From assembly GCA_023392035.1 (NCBI GenBank), contig JAEVZY010000213.1, forward strand, positions 1 through 6,429: 6,429 nt of DNA. Direction: 5' to 3'. The notes under the pieces are model-generated. The model saw nothing but the letters and a program-made list of their open reading frames with translations. It made no database searches and was not told where the DNA came from. Of the stretch, positions 1-5,406 are shown one piece after another. The stretch's first letter is position 1. Every line of letters starts with the position of its first letter. This DNA comes from Pseudomonadota bacterium (GTDB lineage Bacteria > Pseudomonadota > Gammaproteobacteria > Burkholderiales > Burkholderiaceae_D). The position numbers and the translations under genes were made by a program.

Positions 1-279
1 AGTTCAGGCAGCAGCACCAGCCCGGGCAGCAACGTGAATTGCCCGCCGGGCAGCGCCGGCAGCAGCTCGATGGGTAGCGGCTCGATGGGCGGCTCGATGG
101 GCAGCGGCTCCAGCAGCATGCCCTCCAGCCCCTCCAGCTCCGGCAGCATGGGCGGCGGTTCTTCCATGGGCGGCAGCTCATCCATGGGTGGCAGCTCTTC
201 CATGGGTGGCAGCTCCACCTCGCCCAGCCCGGCTGCGCCCGGCAGCAGCAGCGGTTCCATGGGCGGCACCTCGCGCTAA
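1..279 (+). CDS. Ser/Gly/Met-rich low-complexity protein, C-terminal part (5' end outside window)
   Basis: The frame is open from the first base to a TAA at 277-279, giving 92 visible residues, so the start lies upstream; a GTG at 34 is an internal codon rather than a convincing start. The tail is almost entirely Ser, Gly, Met and Pro, with nine methionines spaced in SMGG, SMGSG and SSMGGS units and one cysteine (NCPPG) near the left edge. I recognise no domain. Two observations favour this strand: differences between the tandem repeat copies are all synonymous in this frame, and an intrinsic terminator with its T-run on the plus strand follows 30 bases after the stop. The composition suggests a flexible, probably exported or surface tail, or a metal-contacting Met-rich segment, but both are inferences. 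The opposite strand is also open here (a Pro/Leu/Glu-rich reading beginning near 260), so strand choice is likely but not certain. Confidence 0.6.
   Translation, partial: SSGSSTSPGSNVNCPPGSAGSSSMGSGSMGGSMGSGSSSMPSSPSSSGSMGGGSSMGGSSSMGGSSSMGGSSTSPSPAAPGSSSGSMGGTSR
160..213 (+). repeat. Three tandem 18-bp repeats encoding SSMGGS
   Basis: Three consecutive 18-bp units (160-177, 178-195, 196-213) each encode Ser-Ser-Met-Gly-Gly-Ser. Copies differ only at third codon positions (tct/tca for the first Ser, ggc/ggt for the first Gly), so the peptide is unchanged. Looser SMGSG and SMGG units occur upstream at about 67-120. A length divisible by three means copy-number change would lengthen or shorten the protein without a frameshift. 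Confidence 0.85.
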
Positions 280-308
280 GCGGGATTTGTCCATCGCAGT
301 GCAATACG

Positions 309-334
309 GGGTCGGCCCTTGGGCCGGCCCTTTT
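309..334 (+). terminator. Intrinsic terminator after the Ser/Gly/Met-rich gene
   Basis: GGGTCGGCCC (309-318) can pair with GGGCCGGCCC (321-330) with one G-T wobble, forming a stem of about nine pairs closed by a four-base CTTG loop. TTTT follows at 331-334. The T-run is on the plus strand, so it ends plus-strand transcription from the gene stopping at 279. It also isolates hpf, implying that hpf has its own promoter in the roughly 85 bases that remain before its start. Confidence 0.8.
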
Positions 335-419
335 CACATGCCCGGTTCAGTCCGTCCCGCGCGGCTGAACCTTGTTTGCATCCCCTGCTCATACGTTTAA
401 TTGACCTGAGGGCACGCCT

Positions 420-758
420 ATGAATCTTCTGATCACCGGACACCACGTGGAACTGACCCCTACCTTGCGGCAATACGTGGAAGAGAAAGTGGAGCGCGTG
501 ACGCGCCACTTCGATCACGTCATGGAGGTGGAGGTGATACTGGCACTGGAAGGCACCACCGAAAAAGAAAGACGGCAGCGCGCCGAAGTCAACCTGCGGG
601 TGCCCGGCGACACCCTGCACGCGCAATGCTACGCCCAGGACCTGTACGCCGCCGTCGACATGGTGGTGGAAAAGCTGGATCGCCAGATGGATCGCTACAA
701 GGCCAAGCTGCGCGACCACAACAACCTGGCCGCCAAGCATATCCAGCCCAGCGCCTGA
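420..758 (+). CDS. hpf: Ribosome hibernation promoting factor, short HPF type
   Basis: HPF/YfiA-family proteins bind the 30S decoding region of idle ribosomes; short forms help pair ribosomes into inactive 100S dimers in slow-growing or starved cells. The 112-residue product follows E. coli HPF almost end to end: NLLITGHHVELTPTLRQYV at 2-20, HFDHV at 30-34, and YAQDLYAAVD followed by KLDRQM at 71-90, ending KAKLRDH at 94-100. This fits the beta-alpha-beta-beta-beta-alpha fold with no long-HPF dimerisation domain. The loop around 45-54 (GTTEKERRQR) is about five residues longer and more charged than in E. coli HPF, and about 12 residues follow the usual end. GAGGG at 408-412 sits 7 bases before the ATG. 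The gene stands alone between a terminator and a convergent gene, whereas hpf usually lies between rpoN and ptsN, so it may be a second copy. I found no convincing -35/-10 pair; a weak TTGTTT at 372-377 is the best element. Confidence 0.93.
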   Translation: MNLLITGHHVELTPTLRQYVEEKVERVTRHFDHVMEVEVILALEGTTEKERRQRAEVNLRVPGDTLHAQCYAQDLYAAVDMVVEKLDRQMDRYKAKLRDHNNLAAKHIQPSA

Positions 759-788
759 GCGGTGGGCCGCAGTCGCCAGGCCCGGCCA

Positions 789-848
789 AGGAGCCTGGGC
801 GGCAGAAGGCGGCTGCAGCCGCCGTCCTTGTGTGCCGGGCAGGCTCCT
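789..848. repeat. Inverted repeats between convergent genes (possible terminator)
   Basis: AGGAGCCTG (789-797) is perfectly complementary in reverse to CAGGCTCCT (840-848). Inside these arms lies a perfect 16-bp palindrome, GGCGGCTGCAGCCGCC (808-823). The right arm overlaps the stop codon of the minus-strand phosphoesterase (847-849). The convergent setting suggests transcription ends here for both genes, but neither strand has a T-run after the stem, so a classical Rho-independent terminator is not shown. Confidence 0.5.
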
Positions 849-1602
849 ACAGCTGGGCCGGCTCGGACTTTGGAATCTCCACCACCCGGAACGGTGGCCG
901 CTCGGGCCAGGTGCGCTGCAGGAGCGGCTTGGCGACGTTGTAGACCGGCAGATTATTGACCGTCCTGCCGTCGGTCGCGCCGCGATGCGCATGACCGTGG
1001 AAGACCGCCGACACCGGATAGCGGATCAGCGGGTCTTCCAGGCGGCTGCTGCCGAGGAAGGCATAGATTTCCAACGGCTCCCCTTCCACCGTGGCTTGGA
1101 TCGGCGAATAGTGCATCACCGCCACCCGCTGGGTGGTGCGCAGCTTGGCCAGGGCCGATTCCAGCTTCAGCGCTTCGCTCAGGGCTTCGTTGACGAATTG
1201 CTTGATCACGCCCTCGCCCCAGGGCCCCAGCGCGCGCCGGCCGAAGCCGCCGGCAAAGCCTTTTACCCCGGCGAAGCCGACATCGTGGATCACGCAGGCT
1301 TCGCCATCGAGCACGTGCACGCCGGCGTCGGACAGGATCTTGACCACCTGGTCGGCCTTGCCCGACTCGACATCGTGGTTGCCCAGTACCGCCACGGTCG
1401 GCAGGCGCGCCGGCGCCAGTTCTTCGGCCAGGATGTGCGCCTCTTCCGGCGTACCGTAGTCGGTCAGGTCGCCGCACAGCAGCAGCACATCGGCCGCCTG
1501 CGCCGCCTGCATGAACATCGAGCGCAATTCTCCGGCCGAGGATTTGTTGACATGCAGATCGCCCACCGCCGCCAGGCGCAAAACCTGTTTTTTCTGGACC
1601 AC
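847..1602 (-). CDS. Calcineurin-like metallophosphoesterase
   Basis: This family uses a two-metal centre to hydrolyse phosphomonoesters, phosphodiesters or cyclic nucleotides; the substrate cannot be told from sequence. The 251-residue product has the family's metal-binding motifs in order: GDLH (D15, H17), GDLTDYG (D45), GNHD (N75, H76, D77), MHYSP (H164) and GHAH (H202, H204). It appears cytosolic, with no signal peptide or membrane segment, and the fold fills most of the protein. I chose the GTG start at 1602 because AGGAG lies 5 bases upstream (1612-1608) and the catalytic fold begins soon after. The frame stays open upstream to an ATG at 1740, but those 46 extra residues look non-coding and would cover the whole leader. 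It is divergent from the nucleotidyltransferase gene and convergent with hpf. The motifs make the family call firm; any named function such as a cyclic-AMP phosphodiesterase would be a guess. Confidence 0.9.
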   Translation of the reverse strand: MVQKKQVLRLAAVGDLHVNKSSAGELRSMFMQAAQAADVLLLCGDLTDYGTPEEAHILAEELAPARLPTVAVLGNHDVESGKADQVVKILSDAGVHVLDGEACVIHDVGFAGVKGFAGGFGRRALGPWGEGVIKQFVNEALSEALKLESALAKLRTTQRVAVMHYSPIQATVEGEPLEIYAFLGSSRLEDPLIRYPVSAVFHGHAHRGATDGRTVNNLPVYNVAKPLLQRTWPERPPFRVVEIPKSEPAQL

Positions 1603-1607
1603 GTTCG

Positions 1608-1617
1608 CTCCTTCTCC
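1608..1617 (-). promoter_or_regulatory. Ribosome binding site deciding the phosphoesterase GTG start
   Basis: Read on the minus strand this is GGAGAAGGAG, containing two Shine-Dalgarno-like cores. The nearer AGGAG (1612-1608) is 5 bases from the GTG at 1602. No comparable site serves the upstream ATG at 1740, so the shorter protein is preferred. Confidence 0.75.
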
Positions 1618-1643
1618 AATATCCCGCTGCCCAGCAATGCAAA

Positions 1644-1661
1644 GCCCATACCCGCATGGGC
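1644..1661. promoter_or_regulatory. Inverted repeat in the divergent control region, candidate operator
   Basis: GCCCAT (1644-1649) and ATGGGC (1656-1661) form a perfect 6-bp inverted repeat with a 6-base spacer. It lies near the middle of the 153-bp spacer between the divergent phosphoesterase and nucleotidyltransferase genes. The position suits an operator acting on both, but a 6-bp match is easily met by chance in G/C-rich DNA and no firm -35/-10 pair was found beside it. Confidence 0.25.
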
Positions 1662-1744
1662 ACAAGACTTGCTGCGCAGTCAGCTGCAAACCGGGTGATG
1701 GCGCACCGCCTGTCCCGACACTCTCACGATGACATCGCAAGCGT

Positions 1745-1748
1745 GGAG
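1745..1748 (+). promoter_or_regulatory. Ribosome binding site deciding the nucleotidyltransferase start
   Basis: GGAG lies 7 bases before the ATG at 1756. The earlier in-frame ATG at 1729 has no Shine-Dalgarno-like sequence in front of it, so translation most likely begins at 1756. Confidence 0.65.
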
Positions 1749-1755
1749 ACGGAAC

Positions 1756-2568
1756 ATGACTTCAGACGGCATTGATGATGAGGGCGGACGCACGCGGCAT
1801 TTTTACCGTGCGGTACTGGAAATCCTGGAAGAAGCCGGCGTCGATTACATGGTCGGCGGCGCTTTTGCCTTTCATTACTACACGGGCATCCGGCGCGACA
1901 CCAAGGACCTGGACCTGTTCGTGCGCCAGCAGGATTTCAACCGGGTGGCGCAAGCCCTGGCGCCGGCCGGCTACACCACCGAGCTGACCTATCCGCACTG
2001 GCTGGGCAAGATTCGCGACCACGGCGACCTGGTGGACGTCATCTTCAACTCGGGCAACGGCGTGGCGCGGGTGGACGAGGTCTGGTTCGAGCATGCGCAC
2101 GAAGCGATCGTGATGGACCTGCCGGCCCGCATCTGCCCGGTGGAAGAAACCATCTGGTCCAAGGCTTTCATCCTGGAACGCGAGCGCTACGATGGCGCCG
2201 ACATCGCCCACCTGCTGCATGCCTGCGCGCGCGACCTGAACTGGCCGCGTCTGCTGCAGCGTTTCGATCCGCATTGGCGAGTCTTGTTGTCGCACCTGGT
2301 GCTGTTCGGCTTCGTCTATCCGGCCGAGCGCGACCTGGTCCCCTTGTGGGTGATGCAAGACTTGCTGGGACGATTGCAGCAGGAATTGCAGGAGCCGGCG
2401 CCGCTGCCCTCGGTCTGTCGCGGCACCCTGCTCTCGCGCGAGCAATACCTGGTGGACATTGAAGAGCAGGGCTATGCCGATGCCAGGCTGGCGCCCTTCG
2501 GCAGCATGAGCCGGGAAGATGCGCGCTTGTGGACTGCGGCCATCCAGCGACGGGACGCCGAAAACTAA
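1756..2568 (+). CDS. Nucleotidyltransferase-fold protein (AbiEii/MNT-like)
   Basis: Members of this polymerase-beta-like fold transfer a nucleotidyl group from an NTP to a protein, RNA or small molecule; the acceptor here is unknown. The 270-residue product shows VGGAFAFHYY at 33-42 (the GG nucleotide-binding turn) and RRDTKDLDLFV at 46-56, where D51 and D53 form the metal-binding DxD pair. DLVDVIF at 91-97 supplies a likely third carboxylate, D94. A later block with K136 and RYDGADIAHLL (from 144) resembles the lysine and aspartate elements after the core in AbiEii-type proteins. The catalytic residues look intact. Residues after about 160 are helical-looking and match nothing I recognise. 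It is probably cytosolic. No partner antitoxin ORF is adjacent: it is divergent from a metallophosphoesterase and convergent with an efflux operon. The fold is likely; a role as toxin, antitoxin or housekeeping enzyme is undetermined. Confidence 0.78.
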   Translation: MTSDGIDDEGGRTRHFYRAVLEILEEAGVDYMVGGAFAFHYYTGIRRDTKDLDLFVRQQDFNRVAQALAPAGYTTELTYPHWLGKIRDHGDLVDVIFNSGNGVARVDEVWFEHAHEAIVMDLPARICPVEETIWSKAFILERERYDGADIAHLLHACARDLNWPRLLQRFDPHWRVLLSHLVLFGFVYPAERDLVPLWVMQDLLGRLQQELQEPAPLPSVCRGTLLSREQYLVDIEEQGYADARLAPFGSMSREDARLWTAAIQRRDAEN

Positions 2569-2584
2569 GTGTTGAGCGACCGCT

Positions 2585-2614
2585 CCATGGATCGGCTTGC
2601 CAGCCGATCCATGG
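2585..2614. terminator. Perfect 13-bp hairpin between convergent genes, probable bidirectional terminator
   Basis: CCATGGATCGGCT (2585-2597) and AGCCGATCCATGG (2602-2614) pair perfectly around a 4-base TGCC loop. It begins 16 bases after the nucleotidyltransferase stop and ends 7 bases beyond the stop of the minus-strand outer-membrane gene. That is the right place to end transcription in both directions. There is no T-run directly after the stem on either strand, so it may work with Rho or mainly protect the mRNA 3' ends. Confidence 0.6.
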
Positions 2615-2621
2615 CAGCGCT

Positions 2622-4097
2622 TCAGGCGCCGCCGGCGGCGGCCTTCACATCCGTGCTTGCCTGTGTCGGCGCCGCTTGCACAGCGCCCCCAAGCGCCTTC
2701 ACCAGCAGCACCGACAGCAACATGCGCTGTCCCTGCAACTGGGCCGCCTGCCGTTCGGCATTGAGCAGCGCTTGCTGGGCCGTGATCACGTCCAGGTAGG
2801 TGGCGACACCGCCTTCGTAACGGGTGTTGGCCAGATCCAGCACCCGGCTGGCGCTGGCGATGGCGGCGCCGGCCTGGGTATGGGCCCGTTCCAGGGCGGC
2901 GCCGCCGATCAGGCCGTCTTCCACTTCCTGCATGGCGATCAGCACCGTTCTGCGGTAACTGGCGACGCTGGCCTCATAGCCGGCCTGCGCCGCCTGCTGG
3001 TTGGCGCGCAGGCGGCCGCCGTCGAAAATCGGCGCCGCCAGCGTGGCGCCCAGCGACCAGACGATGCTGGGCGCATTGAACAGGCTGGACAGGCTGCTGC
3101 TTTCATAACCGTAGCCGCCGCCCAGGATCAGGCTGGGATAAAAGGCGGCCGCCGTCAGGCCGACCTGGGCATTGGCGGCCGCCATGGCGCGTTCGGCCGA
3201 GGCAATATCCGGCCGGCGCTCCAGCAGATCGGAGGGCAGTCCCACCGGAATCGCCGGCGGCTTCATCGCCCGCACGCTGGGCGCCAGCGAGAAGCTGGGC
3301 GCGGGGCGGCCGATCAGGGTCGCCAGCGCATGCTCGAATTGCGCGCGCTGGCGGCGCAGCACATCGACCTGGGTCAGGGTGGAATCGAGCAAGGCCTGTT
3401 GCTGCGCCAGGTCGATGCCGGAGGCTGCGCCCAGGTGATGGCGGTCGCGCGCCAGTTCCAGCGCTCGCCCCTGCAAGGCGATGGCACGCTGCACCACGTC
3501 CAGTTCCACATCCAGCGAGCGCAGATTGAAATAGGCGGTGGCGACATCGGCCGTCAGCAGCAGCTTGGCATTGCGAAAATCCGCCGCCGATTGCTCGCTG
3601 GTGGCGCGCGCCCCTTCCACCGAGCGGCGAATGCGTCCCACCAGATCGGCCTCGTAACTGACCTGCAGCTGCGGAATGAAGTCGTTCTGGGTGGTGGAAA
3701 AATTGGGCGCGTTGTAATTCGTCAGCGGCCGGTTGGCGCTGATGGCACCGCGTTGCGCACGCAAGCTGGCGGCCAGTTGCGGATAGAGCGCGGCATTGGC
3801 GCCGGCCAGGGCCGCCTGCGCCTGCACCAGGCGGGCCGCGGCCAGGGCCAGGGTCGGGCTTTGCGCCAGGGCTTCGGTCTGCAGCCGGTTCAGGTCGGCG
3901 TCTTCATACACTTCCCACCAGTTGCCGGTGGCGACATGGTCTTGCGGGCGCGCCTCGCGCCAGGGTTGTTCCAGCTTCCAGGCGGTCGGCATGGCCACTT
4001 GCGGCCGCTGGTAGTCGGGTCCGACGCTGCAGGCGCCCAGCATGCTGCTGCACAGCGCCAGCAGCAACAGGCGCCGCGGCAAAAGGCCTGCGCGCAT
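2622..4097 (-). CDS. Efflux outer-membrane lipoprotein, NodT/OprM family
   Basis: This is the outer-membrane channel of a tripartite efflux pump: a trimer making a beta-barrel in the outer membrane and a long alpha-helical tunnel in the periplasm. The 491-residue product begins with a lipoprotein signal peptide ending in LGAC (C23 acylated), then the SVGPDYQRP stretch typical of the family. Two OEP-type repeats follow, roughly 65-255 and 285-470. Family hallmarks are LLERRPDI at 291-298, FDGGRLRA at 358-365 and EVEDGL at 391-396. It is the last gene of the minus-strand operon. Its ATG at 4097 shares one base with the adaptor stop (TGATG), so translation is probably coupled. A GTG one codon earlier (4100) is better spaced from an AGGA, so the true start could be there. 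It is full length, with no frameshift. Confidence 0.94.
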   Translation of the reverse strand: MRAGLLPRRLLLLALCSSMLGACSVGPDYQRPQVAMPTAWKLEQPWREARPQDHVATGNWWEVYEDADLNRLQTEALAQSPTLALAAARLVQAQAALAGANAALYPQLAASLRAQRGAISANRPLTNYNAPNFSTTQNDFIPQLQVSYEADLVGRIRRSVEGARATSEQSAADFRNAKLLLTADVATAYFNLRSLDVELDVVQRAIALQGRALELARDRHHLGAASGIDLAQQQALLDSTLTQVDVLRRQRAQFEHALATLIGRPAPSFSLAPSVRAMKPPAIPVGLPSDLLERRPDIASAERAMAAANAQVGLTAAAFYPSLILGGGYGYESSSLSSLFNAPSIVWSLGATLAAPIFDGGRLRANQQAAQAGYEASVASYRRTVLIAMQEVEDGLIGGAALERAHTQAGAAIASASRVLDLANTRYEGGVATYLDVITAQQALLNAERQAAQLQGQRMLLSVLLVKALGGAVQAAPTQASTDVKAAAGGA

Positions 4098-5326
4098 CAC
4101 TGCGCTTTCCTCTTGGCGTCCGCGGCCGGCGTGGCCTGCACCACCACCTGGTCGCCATTGGCGATCGAGTCCGGCGGATTGAGCACCAAGCGGTCGCGCG
4201 CGTCCACGCCATCCAGCACTTCCACCCGTTCGCCGAAATTGCGGCCCAGGCGCACCGGCTTCAGGGCCACCGTGCCCTTCTCATCCACCGCCGCCACCTG
4301 GATGCCGGCGCCGCGTATCACCAGCGTACCGGCCGGAATCTGCAGGCGCTTGTCGCCGCCCACCGGCAAAGCCACTTGCACATAGGCGCCCGGCAGCAGC
4401 AGGCCGTCACGGTTGGGCAGCATCACTTCCACCTGCATGGTGCGGGTGGCGGTGTCGATGGCGGAGGCGGTGCGGGTGATCTCGCCGCTGAATTTGCGGT
4501 CCGACATTTCAGCCAAATTCACGTTCACCTTCTGCCCCGACTTCACCAGGTGCGCGTAGGACTGCGGCACGTTGACATACACGCGCAGCGGGTCGGACTG
4601 GGTCAGCACGAACAAGGCGCGGCCATTGCCGCCGCCGGCATCGATCAGGTCGCCCACATCCACATTGCGGCGGGTGATGATGCCGTCGAAGGGGGCCACC
4701 ACGCGCTTGAAGCTTTCCATCTGGCGCAGGCGCTCGACATTGGCCTCGGCCGCCGCCAGGTTGGCGCGCGCCTGGCTGTAGGCGCTGCGCCGCTCTTCCA
4801 GGTCCTGCTGCGAGACGGCGTCTTTCTGGCGCAGCGCTTCCCAGCGGTCCACCGTGGTCTTGGCCAGGTTCATGCTGGCCAGGGTCTGGTCGCGGGCGGC
4901 GATGGCTTGCGACAGTTGCTGGTCGATTTCGGGCGTGTCGATCTCGGCCAGCAGATCGCCCTTCTTCACGCGCGTGCCGATGTCATGGGTCCAGCGCCGC
5001 AGGTAACCCGAAGCGCGCGCCGAGATCGGCGCCTGCACATAGCCTTGCAGGGTGCCGGGCAGCGCCAGCAGTTGGCTTTCCGCGGCACCGATGGGCGTGG
5101 TCACCCGCACGTACTGACGGGTGCGCTCGGTCACGGCCGACTCCAGCGCATGGGCATTGCTGATGCGGCTGACGATGGTGCGTCCGCCACCCACTGCCAG
5201 CAGGACCAGCACCACGATGGCGGCAATGCGGGCGCGCTTCTGCACCTGGCGCCGACGCAGCAGATCGTGCTCATCGACCGAATCCAGCGAATGCAGGGAC
5301 AGGCCGGCGTGATGATCTTCACTCAT
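4097..5326 (-). CDS. RND efflux periplasmic adaptor (membrane fusion protein)
   Basis: The adaptor joins the inner-membrane pump to the outer-membrane channel in the periplasm. The 409-residue product has a cytosolic N-terminus, one membrane anchor at about 34-51 (ARIAAIVVLVLLAVGGG) and no lipobox, so it is anchored by a helix rather than a lipid. The split lipoyl domain is visible as ARASGYLRRW to AEIDTPEID (about 104-134) and VVAPFDGIITRRNVDVGDLI (209-228). Between them runs an Ala/Gln/Glu/Arg-rich helical hairpin (about 135-205). Beta-barrel and membrane-proximal parts follow, including the LPGAYVQVALPV stretch near 311-322. I chose the ATG at 5326, 11 bases after AGGAG (5342-5338); a TTG at 5335 is only 2 bases from that site. 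It lies 73 bases after the pump stop and overlaps the next gene. Substrate is unknown. Confidence 0.93.
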   Translation of the reverse strand: MSEDHHAGLSLHSLDSVDEHDLLRRRQVQKRARIAAIVVLVLLAVGGGRTIVSRISNAHALESAVTERTRQYVRVTTPIGAAESQLLALPGTLQGYVQAPISARASGYLRRWTHDIGTRVKKGDLLAEIDTPEIDQQLSQAIAARDQTLASMNLAKTTVDRWEALRQKDAVSQQDLEERRSAYSQARANLAAAEANVERLRQMESFKRVVAPFDGIITRRNVDVGDLIDAGGGNGRALFVLTQSDPLRVYVNVPQSYAHLVKSGQKVNVNLAEMSDRKFSGEITRTASAIDTATRTMQVEVMLPNRDGLLLPGAYVQVALPVGGDKRLQIPAGTLVIRGAGIQVAAVDEKGTVALKPVRLGRNFGERVEVLDGVDARDRLVLNPPDSIANGDQVVVQATPAADAKRKAQ

Positions 5327-5337
5327 GGACTTCAATG

Positions 5338-5342
5338 CTCCT
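5338..5342 (-). promoter_or_regulatory. Ribosome binding site of the adaptor gene
   Basis: AGGAG on the minus strand lies 11 bases before the ATG at 5326 and 2 bases before the in-frame TTG at 5335. The spacing is long for the ATG but unworkable for the TTG, which favours the ATG. The site runs into a stray copy of GCATTGA, the core of the 11-bp repeats nearby. Confidence 0.55.
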
Positions 5343-5362
5343 TGCGCTTGCGATTTCTCTTG

Positions 5363-5406
5363 TTGCTCAATGCGTGCTCAATGCTTGCTCAATGCTTGCT
5401 CAATGC
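5363..5406. repeat. Four tandem 11-bp repeats at the pump-adaptor junction
   Basis: Units at 5363-5373, 5374-5384, 5385-5395 and 5396-5406 read TTGCTCAATGC on the plus strand (GCATTGAGCAA on the minus); only the second differs, by its first base. The unit at 5396-5406 contains the pump's TGA stop. Because 11 is not a multiple of three, the TGA in successive units falls in all three reading frames. A fifth copy of the core GCATTGA lies at 5332-5338, next to the adaptor ribosome binding site. Confidence 0.95.

Noticed and set aside
1..260. Minus-strand reading with ATG at 260-258 and a possible AGGTG ribosome site, giving a Pro/Leu/Glu/Met-rich protein running off the left edge
   Set aside because: The downstream terminator has its T-run on the plus strand, and repeat copies are fully synonymous in the plus frame but give one Glu/Asp change in the minus frame. 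Kept as the main alternative, not excluded.
276..992. 238-codon minus-strand open frame over hpf
   Set aside because: The plus-strand hpf matches the family almost end to end, and this frame crosses terminators and two unrelated genes.
832..1698. 288-codon plus-strand open frame over the phosphoesterase
   Set aside because: The minus strand carries all metal-binding motifs of a metallophosphoesterase; this frame is its antisense shadow.
1603..1740. 46-residue N-terminal extension of the phosphoesterase from an ATG at 1740
   Set aside because: The extension is unlike the family, has no good ribosome site, and would pass the well-placed AGGAG and GTG at 1602.
1756..2568. Classical AbiE or MNT/HEPN toxin-antitoxin module
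   Set aside because: Only the nucleotidyltransferase-like half is present; neither neighbour is an AbiEi-type or HEPN protein.
2529..4385. 618-codon plus-strand open frame
   Set aside because: It lies antisense to the outer-membrane lipoprotein gene, whose lipobox and NodT motifs are unmistakable. Long antisense frames are common in G/C-rich genes, and the translation is Gly/Gln/Arg/His-rich with no domain.
5363..5406. CRISPR array
   Set aside because: The 11-bp units are directly adjacent with no unique spacers, so they are a simple tandem repeat.
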